Shown here in pieces: positions 9,602 through 20,722 of a DNA stretch of 64,000 bases (positions within the stretch are counted from its first letter, which is position 1; the number at the start of each line of letters is the position of its first letter). Source of the stretch: Charina bottae (taxonomy: Eukaryota; Chordata; Lepidosauria; Squamata; Charinaidae); NCBI GenBank assembly GCA_023362775.1, contig JALMGJ010000004.1, positions 79,660,798 to 79,724,797 of the forward strand, given 5' to 3'. Position numbers and translations under genes: made by a program. Under the pieces are notes generated by a model. The model was not told where the DNA came from. It did no database searches and worked only from the letters and a program-made list of their open reading frames with translations.

Positions 9602-12232
9602 TTTATTATTTTATTATTCAAATTTATTCCCCGCCCATCTCCCATGCAAGGGACTCTGGGCGGGTTACAATAAATAAAAATTTAAAACTATACAAAATAT
9701 CTAAAAACACAAACAAAACATAATAAAATAAAATCCAGGATGGGCTTGGACCCACAGAATAGATAGTAGAGCTATGGGGCCAGCCAACCCCAGGAGGCAC
9801 TACCACCTCTGTCGTCCCAGGCCAGGTGGCAAAGCCAGGTCTTAAGGGCCTTCCGAAAGGCCAGGAGGGAGGGGGCCAGTCTCACCTCCGGGGGCAGAAT
9901 ATTCCACAAGGTGGGCGCTATCGCAGAGAAGGCACGCCTCCTGGACCCCGCTAGATGGAATTGTCTTGTTGAGGGGGTCCGAAGCATGCCCTCCCTGCAT
10001 GTACGGGTGGGGCGGGTCGACGTTATCGGGATGAGACGGTCCCTCAGGTACCCTGGTCCTATGCCATGTAGGGCTTTAAAGGTAATCACCAACACCTTGA
10101 ATTGGACCCGGAAGCAAACTGGCACCCAATGCAGCTCGCGTAGCAGAGGTGTTACATGTGCCGATCTTCTGGCACTCATAACTGCTCGCGCCGCTGCATT
10201 CTGCACCAGCTGAAGCTTCCGGATACTCTTCAAGGGTAGCCCCATGTAGAGCGCATTACAATAGTCTATACGGGAGATGACAAGGGCGTGAGTGACTGTT
10301 CGGAGGGCCTCCCGATCCAGGAAAGGGCGTAACTGGCGCACAACTCGCAGCTGTGCAAAGGCCCTCCTGGCCACGACTGCCACCTGCTCTTCAAGCAGGA
10401 GTCGCGAGTCCAGGAGGACCCCCAGATTCCGCACTGGATCCGAGTGGGGTAGTGCAACCCCCCCAAGAACCAAAGATGACAACTTCCCGGATCCAGGGGG
10501 GCCATCAATCCACAGCCACTCTGTCTTACCAGGGTTCAGTTGAAGCCTGTTGTTCCCCATCCAGACCCCCACAGCCTCCAGGCACTGAGATAAGGCATTG
10601 ACCGCATCACTTACTTCACCCGGGACGGAGATGTATAACTGGGTATCATCAGCATATTGGTGATACCTCATCCCGTGGTGACGGATGATCTCGCCCAGTG
10701 GCTTCATGTAGATGTTAAATAGGAGTGGAGAGAGAACCGACCCCTGCGGCACCCCACAAGTCAGGGGTCGTGGGTCAGCTCTCTCCTCCCCTATCAACAC
10801 TGACTGGGAATGGCCCTGGAGAAAGGAGGCGAACCAGCGCAAAACCACGCCGCCCGCCCCCAACTCCTCGAGCCACTCCAAAAGTATACCATGGTCGACG
10901 GTATCGAAAGCCGCTGAGAGATCTAAGAGAGCAAGGATGGACGCACTCCCTCCATCCCGCTCTCGCCAGAGATCATCCATAAGTGCGACCAATGCGGTCT
11001 CCGTCCCATATCCCGGCCTGAAACCTGACTGGAAGGGGTCCAGATAATCCGTTTCATCCAGAATCCTCTGGAGTTGCAACGCCACCACCTTCTCAACCAC
11101 CTTTCCTAAAAAGGGAAGGTGGGAGACTGGGCGAAAATTGCCCAGGATTGTAGGGTCCAGGGAAGGGTTCTTGAGGAAGGGGTGCACCAGCGCCTCCTTA
11201 AAGGCAGCCGGGAACACCCCCTCACTCAAGGACGAATTAATCATCACCTGGACCCAGCCACATGTCACCTCACTAGCTGATTTCACCAGCCAGGAGGGAC
11301 ATGGGTCAAGCTGGCATGTGGTGGCATTTACAATCCGGAGGATCCTGTCTACTTCATCAGGCGCAACAGGATCAAACTGTTCCCAGATAACGTGGTAAGT
11401 ACAAGCCCCTGGCATCTCCCCAGATCTTGTCTCACGCTTGGAGTCCAACTTGGAATGAATCTGAGCGATTTTGTCCTGCAGATGCTCAGAAAACTCTTCC
11501 GAACGGCCCTGTAAGTGGGTCTCGCCCTGCTCCCGACCCAAAAGTGATCTTGTAATCTTGAAAAGGGCCGTCGGGCGGCATTCTGCGGATGCAATAAGAG
11601 TGGAGAAATATTCACGTTTCGCCGCTCTTACCGCCACAAGGTAGGCCTTAACTGCGGCTCTAGCTTGTGTTCGGTCAGATTCAGTCTTCGTCTTTCTCCA
11701 GCGGTGCTCTAGACGTCTCTTAACCCTCTTCAAAGCCCTTAACTCTTCCGTGAACCACGGAGAGCAGCGGGTCGAGCAGGGCCGGAGAGGTCGCATAGGC
11801 GCGATCTTGTCCAGGGCTCTGGCCGCGGCTTTATTCCAGGCCGCGGCCAGGACCTCCACTGGACCGTGAAGCAAGTCCTCGGGAATAACCCCCAGCTCCT
11901 TCTGAAACCTCACTGGGTCCATCAGTCGCCGGGGGCGGACCAATCGAATAGGTCCCGCCTCCCTGCGGAGTGGGGTAGCACAAGAGAGTCTCAGGGTCAC
12001 CAGGGCGTGGTCCGACCATGACAATGGGGAAAGATGTAACTCTCCCCTCAGATCACATTGCCACTGCTCAGACAAGAAAACTAAGTCCGGGGTGAGACCA
12101 CTGTCACGAGTCGGGTCACGAATAATCTGAGACAGGCCCATAGCTGCCATGGTAGCCATGAACTTCCGGGCCGCCTCCGAGGACCATCCCAGAGACGGCA
12201 GATTGAAGTCCCCCAGAACTAAGTTCAACTAA
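9602..12232 (-). mobile_element. CR1/L2-superfamily LINE, 5'-truncated, best-preserved copy
   Basis: The 2.6-kb minus-strand insertion holds the ORF at 9772-12228, then a 3' UTR with the paired blocks CCGCCCAGAGTCCC and GGGAGATGGGCGGGG (9632-9665), and ends in an AATAA-type tail near 9595-9615. The 5' truncation point is about 12232, where a small local duplication occurs. The element is GC- and CpG-rich in an AT-rich neighbourhood, consistent with recent insertion. Confidence 0.9.
9772..12228 (-). CDS. CR1/L2-type LINE ORF2: partial AP-endonuclease plus complete reverse transcriptase
   Basis: An 818-codon frame with no stop or shift. The first Met lies inside the apurinic-like endonuclease domain (LGDFNLPSLGW, residues 5-15; catalytic SDH, 72-74), so the N-terminal part of the endonuclease is lost with the 5' truncation and this Met is not the family's natural start. 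RT motifs follow in order: FRPVSHLPFLGKVVEKV (365-381), QSGFRPGYGTET (400-411), LLDLSAAFDTVDH (434-446), CGVPQGSVLSPLL (491-503), QYADDTQLYIS (524-534, active-site YADD) and NRLQLNPGKTEWLWI (560-574). A conserved C-terminal CR1-type region runs to GWLAP. In the family the enzyme nicks DNA and copies its own RNA at the nick. This copy cannot be autonomous, because its 5' end and ORF1 are absent. Confidence 0.9.
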   Translation of the reverse strand: MNLVLGDFNLPSLGWSSEAARKFMATMAAMGLSQIIRDPTRDSGLTPDLVFLSEQWQCDLRGELHLSPLSWSDHALVTLRLSCATPLRREAGPIRLVRPRRLMDPVRFQKELGVIPEDLLHGPVEVLAAAWNKAAARALDKIAPMRPLRPCSTRCSPWFTEELRALKRVKRRLEHRWRKTKTESDRTQARAAVKAYLVAVRAAKREYFSTLIASAECRPTALFKITRSLLGREQGETHLQGRSEEFSEHLQDKIAQIHSKLDSKRETRSGEMPGACTYHVIWEQFDPVAPDEVDRILRIVNATTCQLDPCPSWLVKSASEVTCGWVQVMINSSLSEGVFPAAFKEALVHPFLKNPSLDPTILGNFRPVSHLPFLGKVVEKVVALQLQRILDETDYLDPFQSGFRPGYGTETALVALMDDLWRERDGGSASILALLDLSAAFDTVDHGILLEWLEELGAGGVVLRWFASFLQGHSQSVLIGEERADPRPLTCGVPQGSVLSPLLFNIYMKPLGEIIRHHGMRYHQYADDTQLYISVPGEVSDAVNALSQCLEAVGVWMGNNRLQLNPGKTEWLWIDGPPGSGKLSSLVLGGVALPHSDPVRNLGVLLDSRLLLEEQVAVVARRAFAQLRVVRQLRPFLDREALRTVTHALVISRIDYCNALYMGLPLKSIRKLQLVQNAAARAVMSARRSAHVTPLLRELHWVPVCFRVQFKVLVITFKALHGIGPGYLRDRLIPITSTRPTRTCREGMLRTPSTRQFHLAGSRRRAFSAIAPTLWNILPPEVRLAPSLLAFRKALKTWLCHLAWDDRGGSASWGWLAP

Positions 12233-13872
12233 GTTCAACTAAGATTGAAGTCCCCCTATTCTAAGTTCCTTTAGAATAGTTTTGAAGCAAATACCATAGA
12301 AGTGGGAAGCAGTTCACAGTGTAAATGCATAATATTCAGAAATTACTGTGGTTGTACAGCTTGGATTTATACCAATAGGATTGCTTATGGCAAGCTTTAT
12401 GATAGCACATTTAACTGAAGTCCCATATTTGTTTTTATCCCAGTCTCAAAGCTAGTCAAATGATAATGTTTCTTTAAATGACCTAGCTTCTGAAGAAGTA
12501 ATGTTCTTTCCAATTCAAAACAAAAAATAAGATACTGTTTTGACCTACAAATCAGGTCTAAGACATTGTGTTGCCTGAGACAAAAGACAAATTGTCTTTT
12601 TGCACTCTTTGCACTGAAGAGAAGCTGATGATCTAACTGATTGCCTGATTAGGTTTTGAATCCTCTTTATGTGAAGATCTATAAAACATGACCATGAGGC
12701 TAATTCTTGCTGTTTAATGATAATTATGAGCTTTTGCCTTATAAACTCTGAATTTAAGTTTTTAGCACTAGTGATGAGACAGCATTATCTAATTCACCTG
12801 AGAGGAGCAATTTAGTTTTAAGCTCAGAGCAATCGGAGAACAAAAGAATAGAAGACTTCTATTGTTGCTACCTCTAAAACATTGATCCTCTACCACTGAG
12901 ATAATTATCTCATTCTGCTTAATGTTGGACCAGTACTGATATTCCCAAGAGTTAGGTAATTTCTATACTGATATAGTGATGGCAGTGAACTTCCTATATA
13001 TTCGGATTAAAGCCATAATTAAAGCCATAATGGTATGCAATATAATAGCACCTGTTCAAATATAGGGAAATGTTTCAGGGGGACCCCTGAATGCACTTGT
13101 TCAAATAAAGGGAAATATTTAATAAAGCAGTTTACAGACACTACAGGAAACAATTTGTTCATCTATGTATTATAGTAGAGGAGGAAACAGAAAAAGGAAT
13201 ATTTTCACCAAGTTACAAAAGGCCATTAGAATGGGATGAGAGGAACCTGCCTTGCAAGCAAATTGCAAAGCAGAAGTGCAGCTATTAGTAATACCTTCGT
13301 AGTCCCATCTAAACATATTTATAGGGTCATTAAATAAACAAGCATCCAAAAACAGTCTCAAAATAAAGATAGGATTATACCACGAAGATAGAAAGACAGT
13401 GGTTGTGCAGTATTATGGAATCAAATGAAGGTGGGATATCCTGTTTTAGAGATGTCAGAGCCATTGAGAATTATATACGCAAAAGGAAATGGAGTATTGA
13501 TCCAGTCTAAAATAAATATTATGAATCAAAAAGCTTATGCCTTTAGAATACTAAATAATCTGATATATTTTCTCTACAGTATATGATCCTTTACTGTTTG
13601 GATTTGGTGTATAAATTCACTTTTATAGTTAGTTTTGAATTGTTTCCATTGAAAATGCCTACCTGTGCTATAAAGATCAAGACAGTCATTCAAATAACAC
13701 ACCCATGCATACATACACACCCATGCATCCTTTGAGAATATGTTAATATCATACAATACTTGCCGAGTTGTAATATACATTTTGTTCTTTTCTTTTCTCA
13801 AACTTCACTAATTATTTATTATTTACCCCTTCCTGTAGACACTGATAAATACAGTATAAATCTCCTAGTCAA

Positions 13873-13876
<4 letters not shown>
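12233..13876. other. Anonymous AT-rich sequence
   Basis: No gene is seen. It contains the second copy of the diverged repeat (about 12640-12840), a 12-bp tandem duplication TAAAGCCATAAT near 13008-13031, and two similar TTGTTCAAATA-RGGGAAAT segments at 13050-13120. Confidence 0.45.

Positions 13877-13917
<41 letters not shown>
13877..13917. repeat. (TA)n microsatellite at an R4 3' junction
   Basis: About 20 TA units lie directly next to the 3' terminus of the R4 copy that starts at 13921. Dong/R4-type LINEs are known for integrating at or near such simple sequences, so this may be the target site. Confidence 0.9.
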
Positions 13918-13919
<2 letters not shown>

Positions 13920-13920
13920 A

Positions 13921-14950
13921 TAAAAAAATTCCCTTCTCACCCCTATGGGTGGTATGTGTCTTCTTCAACCTCGGGTCCTCTACTAGAGGCCTGGGAGTTT
14001 GAGGGTTCTGTGCAGTATCTTAGCTGTTCCTAGCATTGCACTCTTCTGGACAGAGAGCTCTGATGTTGCTCCTGGGATCTGTTGGAGCCACTCTCCAAGC
14101 TTAGGAGTCACAGCCCTGAGTGCTCCTGCCACCACTGGGACCACTTTGGCCTTCACTTTCCACATCCTCTCTAGTTCCTCCTTCAGGTGCTGGTACTTCT
14201 CCAGCTTCTCATACTCCTTCCTGATCTTGCTGTCACTTGGCACTACTACATCTATCACCACCGCTGTCTTCTGGTCCTTGTCTACTACAACAATGTCTGT
14301 TTGATTGGCCAATACCTGCCTGTCTGTCTGGATCTGGAAGTCCTACAGGATCTTAGCCCTGTCATTCTCCATGACCTTCTGTGGAATCTCCCATCTGGAC
14401 TTTGGAGGGTCTAGCCCATATGCTGTGCAGATGTTCCTGTACACAATGCCAGCTATTTGCTTGTGCTGTTCATTCACAGATCCATGTGTGTGGCATTGAG
14501 TCATAGGCTTTCCTGTAGTCAATCCAGGCTGCGCTCATATGGGTCTGTCTAGACCTTGAGTCTTGGGCGACTGCTCTATCTATGAGCAACTGGTGTTTGT
14601 CCAGCTTCAGGTGTTGGCTGCACCTCCACTTGTTCTTCCGGGTCTTCTTGAGTCTGGGATATAATGTTTAGTTGGTCTATCTTAAGTTGTGAGAGCAGCT
14701 TCCTCTTCACTATGTTGCAGCATTGGGTAACTAGCTGTTTCTCAGTTAGTGTGGATGCAGGTCTTCTGTCCTTCCATAGTTCCCTCATACATTTCATATA
14801 TCCCCTCTCATTAGGTCTACTGTTGTAGTAGCATTCCATCAATTCCAGGTTCTCTTGTCTCATCCATGCATGGTTTTTTCCCCCCAGTAGCCCACTTATT
14901 GTCAGATTGCCCTGGTTCTCCAACATCTGATGCGGACCTTGTTAATCCAA
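13921..14950 (-). pseudogene. R4/Dong-type LINE with internal deletions
   Basis: Minus-strand parts of one R4-type ORF survive in order. The N-terminal part (14926-14576) encodes a region with RPASTLTEKQLVTQCC. A very short RT motif A remnant lies around 14470-14540 (AWIDYRKAYDSMPHTWI, followed by a stop). The post-RT part (IAGIVYRN-type) and the endonuclease C-terminus (14312-13983; DIVVVDKDQKTAVVIDV) follow. Most of the RT domain and the zinc knuckle are missing between these pieces, so the copy is dead by deletion rather than by point mutation alone. The 3' UTR matches the copy at 1-790. Confidence 0.8.
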
Positions 14951-14989
14951 GCGATATCTGAGCCAGCATGACTCTCTTAGTTCATGTCA

Positions 14990-15132
14990 CTCTCATATTT
15001 TGAGGTAGGCAGGTGAAGTGTTAGGGGGTCTTTGCCCAAGGACCCCTACTGGTAGGGTAGGTAGAGTCAGGATTTGAACCCCGGTCTCCCACTCCAAAGA
15101 CGGTGCTTTAACCACTAAGCTATTCAGCTGCA
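14990..15132 (-). mobile_element. tRNA-like pol III promoter block upstream of the R4 copy (SINE head or LINE leader)
   Basis: Read on the minus strand, an A box TAGCTTAGTGG (15122-15112) and a perfect consensus B box GGTTCAAATCC (15080-15070) are spaced as in a tRNA gene. No clean acceptor stem or tRNA end is visible, and the sequence runs on (14995-14940) toward the R4 N-terminal part without an obvious boundary. It is either a SINE that landed upstream or a tRNA-derived 5' leader of this R4 lineage. Confidence 0.65.
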
Positions 15133-15134
15133 TA

Positions 15135-17575
15135 TATATTTAAAATGTCAAAGTTCAATACTAGCTTATTTCACATATTTATCCAAACCAGGGATATATA
15201 AATGTATATTTATTCAATAATATTTGTAGTACACTAAGTCCAAATTCATTCATACAGGAATATAAATTGAAAAAGCACAATTTTCCTCTATCATAATTTT
15301 CCAGAAATATACTTAGAAAGCAATTTTAAGGAAACATCAGCATAACTGGTGCTGGTGCTGTATTACAAGTTTACTTGTTTCGCTGCATACCTTTCCTCAG
15401 TTCCAAAGCATTTGCTCTCTTGCCCATAGATAAAAATGATCTTAATATTTAGAGAGGCATTTAGAAACAGTGTTTGAATGTAAGGAAAACACAAAGTAGG
15501 GAGAAAAACACAAAGAATATCTGTCTCCAGTCTCCAAGCATTCATGTAGATGGAGAGATGGACTTTCATTAACTTGAACACAACTACAGATGTCAGTTCC
15601 ACCCTCAAGATGATAAGAGTGTCCTTTAAAAGATGGTGGGCGGCTGTTATCCATTCAGCAGTCACACAGTTTGATGAGTCTACCTAACAGTATTTTCATC
15701 TGGTGTATAGTCTTTCCCTGTAAATCACCAGGCGGTTGTATTGCTCTCAAGGATTTATCTCTGCCTAATCCTCAGAAAGTTCTGTTTGCACACTAATGTC
15801 AATATACTGTGGCAGAGTTTAGAGTCGCCAAGTTCATAAAAATATAGCAACATAGTTTGAGGACCTTTGCGGTGATGAAGCTATGAAGATGGAGAAGGAA
15901 AGGAAAGGAAAGGGACACAGAGAACTTTCTTGCTTCTCACAGCCCAATTTGCAATATGACACTTGCCAGCTACAGTGATATGTGTACTGTACACTAATAT
16001 TGCAGTATGTAACTCTATGTTTTGTTTGTTTGAAGATTGTTGTTATTGTTTTAGGTACTGTATGCAGAATTTGTTGTTAAGCACAGATTAAAGTACACTC
16101 TAGAAGTAATCAGAGTAGGTGTTTGTATTAACTGTCATGTCCAGAGCTGTTTTCTACTTAATTGGAACTGCATACAAGCTGCTCTTTATCACTTCAGAGA
16201 ATGACACTGCCTTCTGCCCATTTGATTAGATCATTTTATGTGGTTACACACCACACTATGCCAAGATGCCTGCCATATAGCAGTAGGGTAGTCATGTTAT
16301 CATGCATTGCAATAATACTGGCATTATGCACAGAAAGTCATTATGCAGAGTGACATGAGAGCTGTGTGAAGGTGGCACTAATGATAGTATTTCAGCTAAC
16401 GATTAAATGGTGCTCTATTTTTGAAACCAACTGGTGGAGATGAAGCATGAATGTCATGAATGTCATACTGAATGTCAAATGTAACTATATCTGCTGTGTG
16501 ATAATATAAGAACCTACTTTCAGAAATTATGCTTTTCTAAAACTGAATATTATATTGTATATGTGGTCATATCTGTTTTTCTACCAAGTCAGTGATGCTA
16601 AAATGGCTCTAAAGTAATATCCCTCATTGTCTATTGAAGCTTAGAGACTAGAGCTCAAATGTGCATTTTGAACTCTGTGCAATAAAAGTTTTAAGAGATA
16701 AGAAGCTTTTTTCTATTTCAGGCTTGCCATTAGTTTGAATAATGCATAAACAAGGGAAGAGGTTTGAAGTACTACTGACGATCACCAGTATAGCTTCAAT
16801 TAAATTATACATCATTATCACAGCTGCCAAGACTGATGTGGGATTTTAGCCTCAGATCTCACCAAACGTTCTATGTAGCTGTCTTGTCTAATTTTTTTAT
16901 TTCAAAGCAACCAACAACTCTCTTAGCAAAAGGGAGAAAATTAAAATGAAAAAAAAAACTGGTTTCAGAAACATGCCAAACATAGTGTGGTTAATCATTA
17001 TTGTATTTGCTATGTCAACAGTCAAGCAGTAAGGGGAAAAACTTCCAACTCTATTGCATCAAAATGAAACCTAAGGGAGGAATCAAACCTTACTATGTCA
17101 TGACATATTTCATTCTTAATGAAATAAAGGACTACATGTTATCTCAGTTATTGAAGTAATGTGCTGTATCAGACAAGCAAGTCTTTGTTAAACCACACAT
17201 TATTCTTCCTTAATCTACATTTTCAAACTGTTTTTCTGTGATTCAAACATATTTTTTTCAAATGTTTATGTTTTGCTCAAGCTCTGTCATCTTTATGTTG
17301 CTGACAGATGAATTGCTGTCACAAGTGGAAATCCTATGGCCCAGCCTGCATGTCTGCTCAGCACCCTAACCTTGCTTGGCAACATCCTAGTGTCTACAAA
17401 GTAATGATGTTATAAAAACAACCTGCAGGTCAAATGCAGCCCATGAATCTGAGATGGTGTATACAGTACTGAGTTAGATGGATCAGTGGTCTTATTCAGT
17501 ATGATCTGGCTGATGATACTGTTTTTGTCCTGCTCTCAGTTGAGATTAGTATGTTACTTCCCAATATGTTTTTTT
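15135..17575. other. Anonymous AT-rich sequence
   Basis: No gene, RNA or clear repeat is recognised on either strand over 2.4 kb. ORFs at 15363-15665 and 15442-15654 overlap in different frames and carry no motif. Confidence 0.5.
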
Positions 17576-17695
17576 AATAATAATTCTTATTGAAGTTTAC
17601 AGACACCCAGATTAAAAAACTAATACAAACTAAGAAAAATATAAAAAGAAGAAATAGTGCAGAGGGAAAAAATAATAAAGACATATAAGTTACTT
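17576..17695 (-). mobile_element. Short 3'-end fragment, same family as the 38.3-39.9 kb element
   Basis: It shares the order of blocks seen at 38331-38510: a TTATTGAAG-type end, ACTAATACAAACT, then an A/G-rich stretch ending before ACATATAAG. It is a truncated tail with no coding part. Confidence 0.5.
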
Positions 17696-17881
17696 CCTAA
17701 TATGAACATATATTGTGCTATATGCTCAATTGAGGCATATAGAGGAGTCCCTTATAGTAAAATTTATTCAGTATTGTTCTATTCTTTGATTTTCATGCTT
17801 ACAGATTGTTCTATTTTTTTGTAGAATGTATTTATATATTTTATATCTGAAACTGCAGCACTCTCTGAATTTGGCTGATCT

Positions 17882-18007
17882 GAAAAAAAAAAAAAGCAGG
17901 ATCAGACCCTATGTTCCTTTTACTGTGTGAACATGACCACAAGCACACTACACATCAAACCCACTGATACAGTAAAAAGTCAAGTGCACACAGTTAAGTT
18001 ATTCCAA

Positions 18008-18046
<39 letters not shown>

Positions 18047-18048
18047 TG
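17882..18048. repeat. (A)n run and (AAT)n microsatellite
   Basis: A 13-base A run near 17882 and about 13 AAT units at 18008-18047. The AAT run produces a poly-Asn open frame that is not a gene. Confidence 0.9.
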
Positions 18049-18549
18049 TAGGAACCATAAAACTCTGGGCTTGCGACTCACAAAGGGTCTTCCTCAAACT
18101 TGCTGCCTTGGCTTAACACCAGAATTTAAAGCAGTAGCAAACATACAGGATAGAATGGATTTGATATATGCAAGAAGGGAAACACTATTTATAAGAGAAG
18201 TTCCTTCTCCCAATGAAAAAGATACACAATCCAGAAAAGCAAGTATTAATAAGAAGACAGTCCTTCCTTTGTCTGGCTGAGAGATCCTTGCACTGAACAG
18301 GAAAGGAACTTACAGAACTCTTTGATCCATATGGGCTATCATAGTACAATAGAAGAAAAAACTGCTATAGAGTCTGAATCCCTAGAATAAAGATATAGAG
18401 TACATGGCTTGGTTAGAGTAGCAAGTTTATTTAATCATTAGAAATAAATAATCTCTATCTGTTTCTATTTTTAGAACATGAGATAAAACTAGGGCTACTA
18501 GTTTATGAACAATAATAAAATGGCAGCAGAGAGACAGAGAAAGCGACTC

Positions 18550-18550
<1 letters not shown>

Positions 18551-18592
<42 letters not shown>

Positions 18593-18624
18593 TTCGATTT
18601 TTCACCGCCCAACTCCCTCAAAGG
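18551..18624 (-). mobile_element. CR1 3' end, about 75 bp, extreme 5' truncation
   Basis: An (ATTT)n tail (18551-18595) is followed by the CR1 3' terminal block (CACCGCCCAACTCCC...AAGG). GACTCTT occurs on both sides (18544-18550, 18625-18631) and may be the TSD, although it overlaps the expected element sequence. Confidence 0.7.
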
Positions 18625-18631
18625 GACTCTT

Positions 18632-19692
18632 GCTTTGATCCCTCTTGCATTTCCTCAGTCTAAAATTTGTAGTAGAAAGGAGCCCTCAAAGAAACACTGA
18701 CATAGGGAACATATGAGTAAGTTTCTTAAAACAAAGTAAAATATATAAAAAAGGAATTACTCAGCCAGCTGCAATAACCTCAGTTAACGTAAAAATGGTT
18801 AAATCCCTTTATTGACAGAAAGTAAGCAAGCAAGCACAGTCATAGGCTAGCAGTAGGAAAGGCAATTAAAACAAGAATAAACATAACACAGTTAGATACT
18901 GGTAACAGTTTTCCCATAAACACCAGAAATAAAACTATTCATAATGCAGATGTTTATCTATTCTAAATGTATTTTCTGCAGTGGGACACATGCTGCTTCA
19001 AACTTCATCTGCCAAGCCAAATCAGGCCCATTTTCTCCCTGCTTAACATCTAATTGTTTCCCAAACTAATTCTTCTCTCAGTCTATTGTTGGCTAAAAAC
19101 TTTCCTCAGCAATTGGTCCTGAGATTATACCTTCTCAGAAGGAAGTGAGGGCAACCAGGTTTCATTGCATAGATAATAATGAAAAGGTAGAATATAAATA
19201 TCTGAGGGATATGACCATGGAGTCACTTTTGGGCAACTGAAAGCTCTTATGTTATTACTGCACTTAAAAATGTACTACTGAGCCATTCCATTAATACACT
19301 TGTTCTGCTAATTATTCATATTGAGTAGTTTCCAGTTCTGACAAATAATTCTCAAATTACTATTAATGTAGGTATAGAAGAAACCTTTATTTTGGAATTA
19401 TTACTTTTTTTTGTTTACAAATATATATATGTATTTCATTTTATCTCAATAACAGTAGGCCACAATGAATAAAGATTACTTCTTCAGAGTCTATCCTTCT
19501 CTTTCAGAGATGTTAGGAATTTAAATCAGTGTTTTCTATACCTTTTAATCCATGTATCACAATGTATACAGCTGCCATAACTGGGACGCAAAAATTTGGA
19601 CACCCAAACTTGGACAGGATAGAATTAGGGTGCTATACCAGTTCTTAGTTGTCCAGAACATTGCTGTCCAAAATGTTTTAGCCCTAAAATAA
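18632..19692. other. Anonymous AT-rich sequence
   Basis: I see no gene or classifiable repeat in this kilobase. Confidence 0.5.
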
Positions 19693-19890
19693 TGTGACTG
19701 GTGGTGTAGTCGTTAAGTCTAGAAGATCCAGGGCTGGGACCACCTTTAGCCATAGAAGCTCACTAGGTTACTTTGCATATCACTCTCCCTCAGTCCACCT
19801 ACCTTTCAGCCCACCTCAACAATTCTTTAGCCGAACTTATTGTACTGTAGGGCAAAATAGGAAAAGTAAATGCTATGTATACTTCCTTGA
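19693..19890 (+). mobile_element. Diverged tRNA-derived MIR-like SINE
   Basis: The order matches the copy at 55938: a tRNA-like head (GTGGTGTAGTCGTTAAGT), a 'gggctgggaccacc' block, the core 'ctcactaggttactttg', then 'cactctccctcagtccacctacct'. It is strongly diverged and its 3' tail is unclear. Confidence 0.6.
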
Positions 19891-19919
19891 ATTCCTGGAG
19901 GAAACAGGTGTAAATGTAT

Positions 19920-20019
19920 AAACATACATTTATATTTATATAAGTGTAATAAAAATACATACATTCATATATAAAGTGAGTGCATACATAAAAAATATAT
20001 GGGATGCTGTAATTTTATT
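19920..20019. other. AT-rich spacer
   Basis: The stretch is TATA- and TACA-rich and leads into the CR1 tail. No feature is seen. Confidence 0.5.
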
Positions 20020-20575
20020 TATTTAATTAATTATTTAATTAAATTTATATTACCGCCCATCTCCCTTAGCGGGGACCCTGGGCGGTGCACAATAAAACAA
20101 ACTTAAAATAAAATTACAATAATACATAATATAACTTCCAAGAGGGAAATGTTAAAATGGAATACTGGGAGGCTTCAAGGGACCAGCCATCCCCAAGAGG
20201 AACTGTTGGCATTTCCCTCCCAGGCAAGATGGCAAAACCAGGTCTTTAAGCCTTTCCGGAAGGTCGGGAGCGAGGAAACCAGCCTCAGCTCCGGGGGTAA
20301 GATATTCCAAAGGGCGGGCGCAACTGCAGAGAAGGCCTGCCTCCTGGACCCCGCTAGGTGGAACTCTTTAGTCGATGGGGTCCGCAGCAAGCCTTCTCTG
20401 GCTGATTGAGTGGGACGGGTCGATGTTCTGGGGATGAGATGGTTCCTCAGGTAACCTGGCCCTATGCCATGTAGGGCTTTAAAGGTGATAACCAACACCT
20501 TGAATTGTACCCAGAAGCAAACCGGTACCCAATGCAGCTCGCGTAACAACGGTGTCACATGGGCTGATCTTCTAA
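20020..20575 (-). mobile_element. CR1 3' fragment, 5'-truncated
   Basis: The minus strand carries the last 127 codons of the CR1 ORF (20558-20175, open to GWLVP), the 3' UTR with CCGCCCAGGGTCCCC and GGGAGATGGGCGG (20053-20085) and an AATTAAATA-type tail. It is closer to the 27.1-29.2 kb copy (shared SAREGLL and GNANSSSWG) than to the 9.8 kb copy, so two subfamilies are present. Confidence 0.9.
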
Positions 20576-20722
20576 TTACTGAATGAATGCAAGGTAAACC
20601 AACATTTGCTTTGGCATTTCAAAACAAAACTGGGATTGTGGGGAAGATCACCCTTAAAAATAGTGTAACATACAGTACACAAGGTTTCATATGTATTTCC
20701 TTGCTCATAAGAATCAGATTGA

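Noticed and set aside
10266..12019. Several 60-110 codon frames on both strands over 9.8-12.2 kb
   Set aside because: They are shadows of the 818-codon CR1 frame.
15070..15132. tRNA gene candidate on the minus strand
   Set aside because: The A and B boxes are good, but there is no clear 3' acceptor end and it runs on into R4-associated sequence. It is kept as a tRNA-like block instead.
17927..18280. 117-codon frame with poly-Asn
   Set aside because: It is created by the (AAT)n repeat and has no domain on either side.
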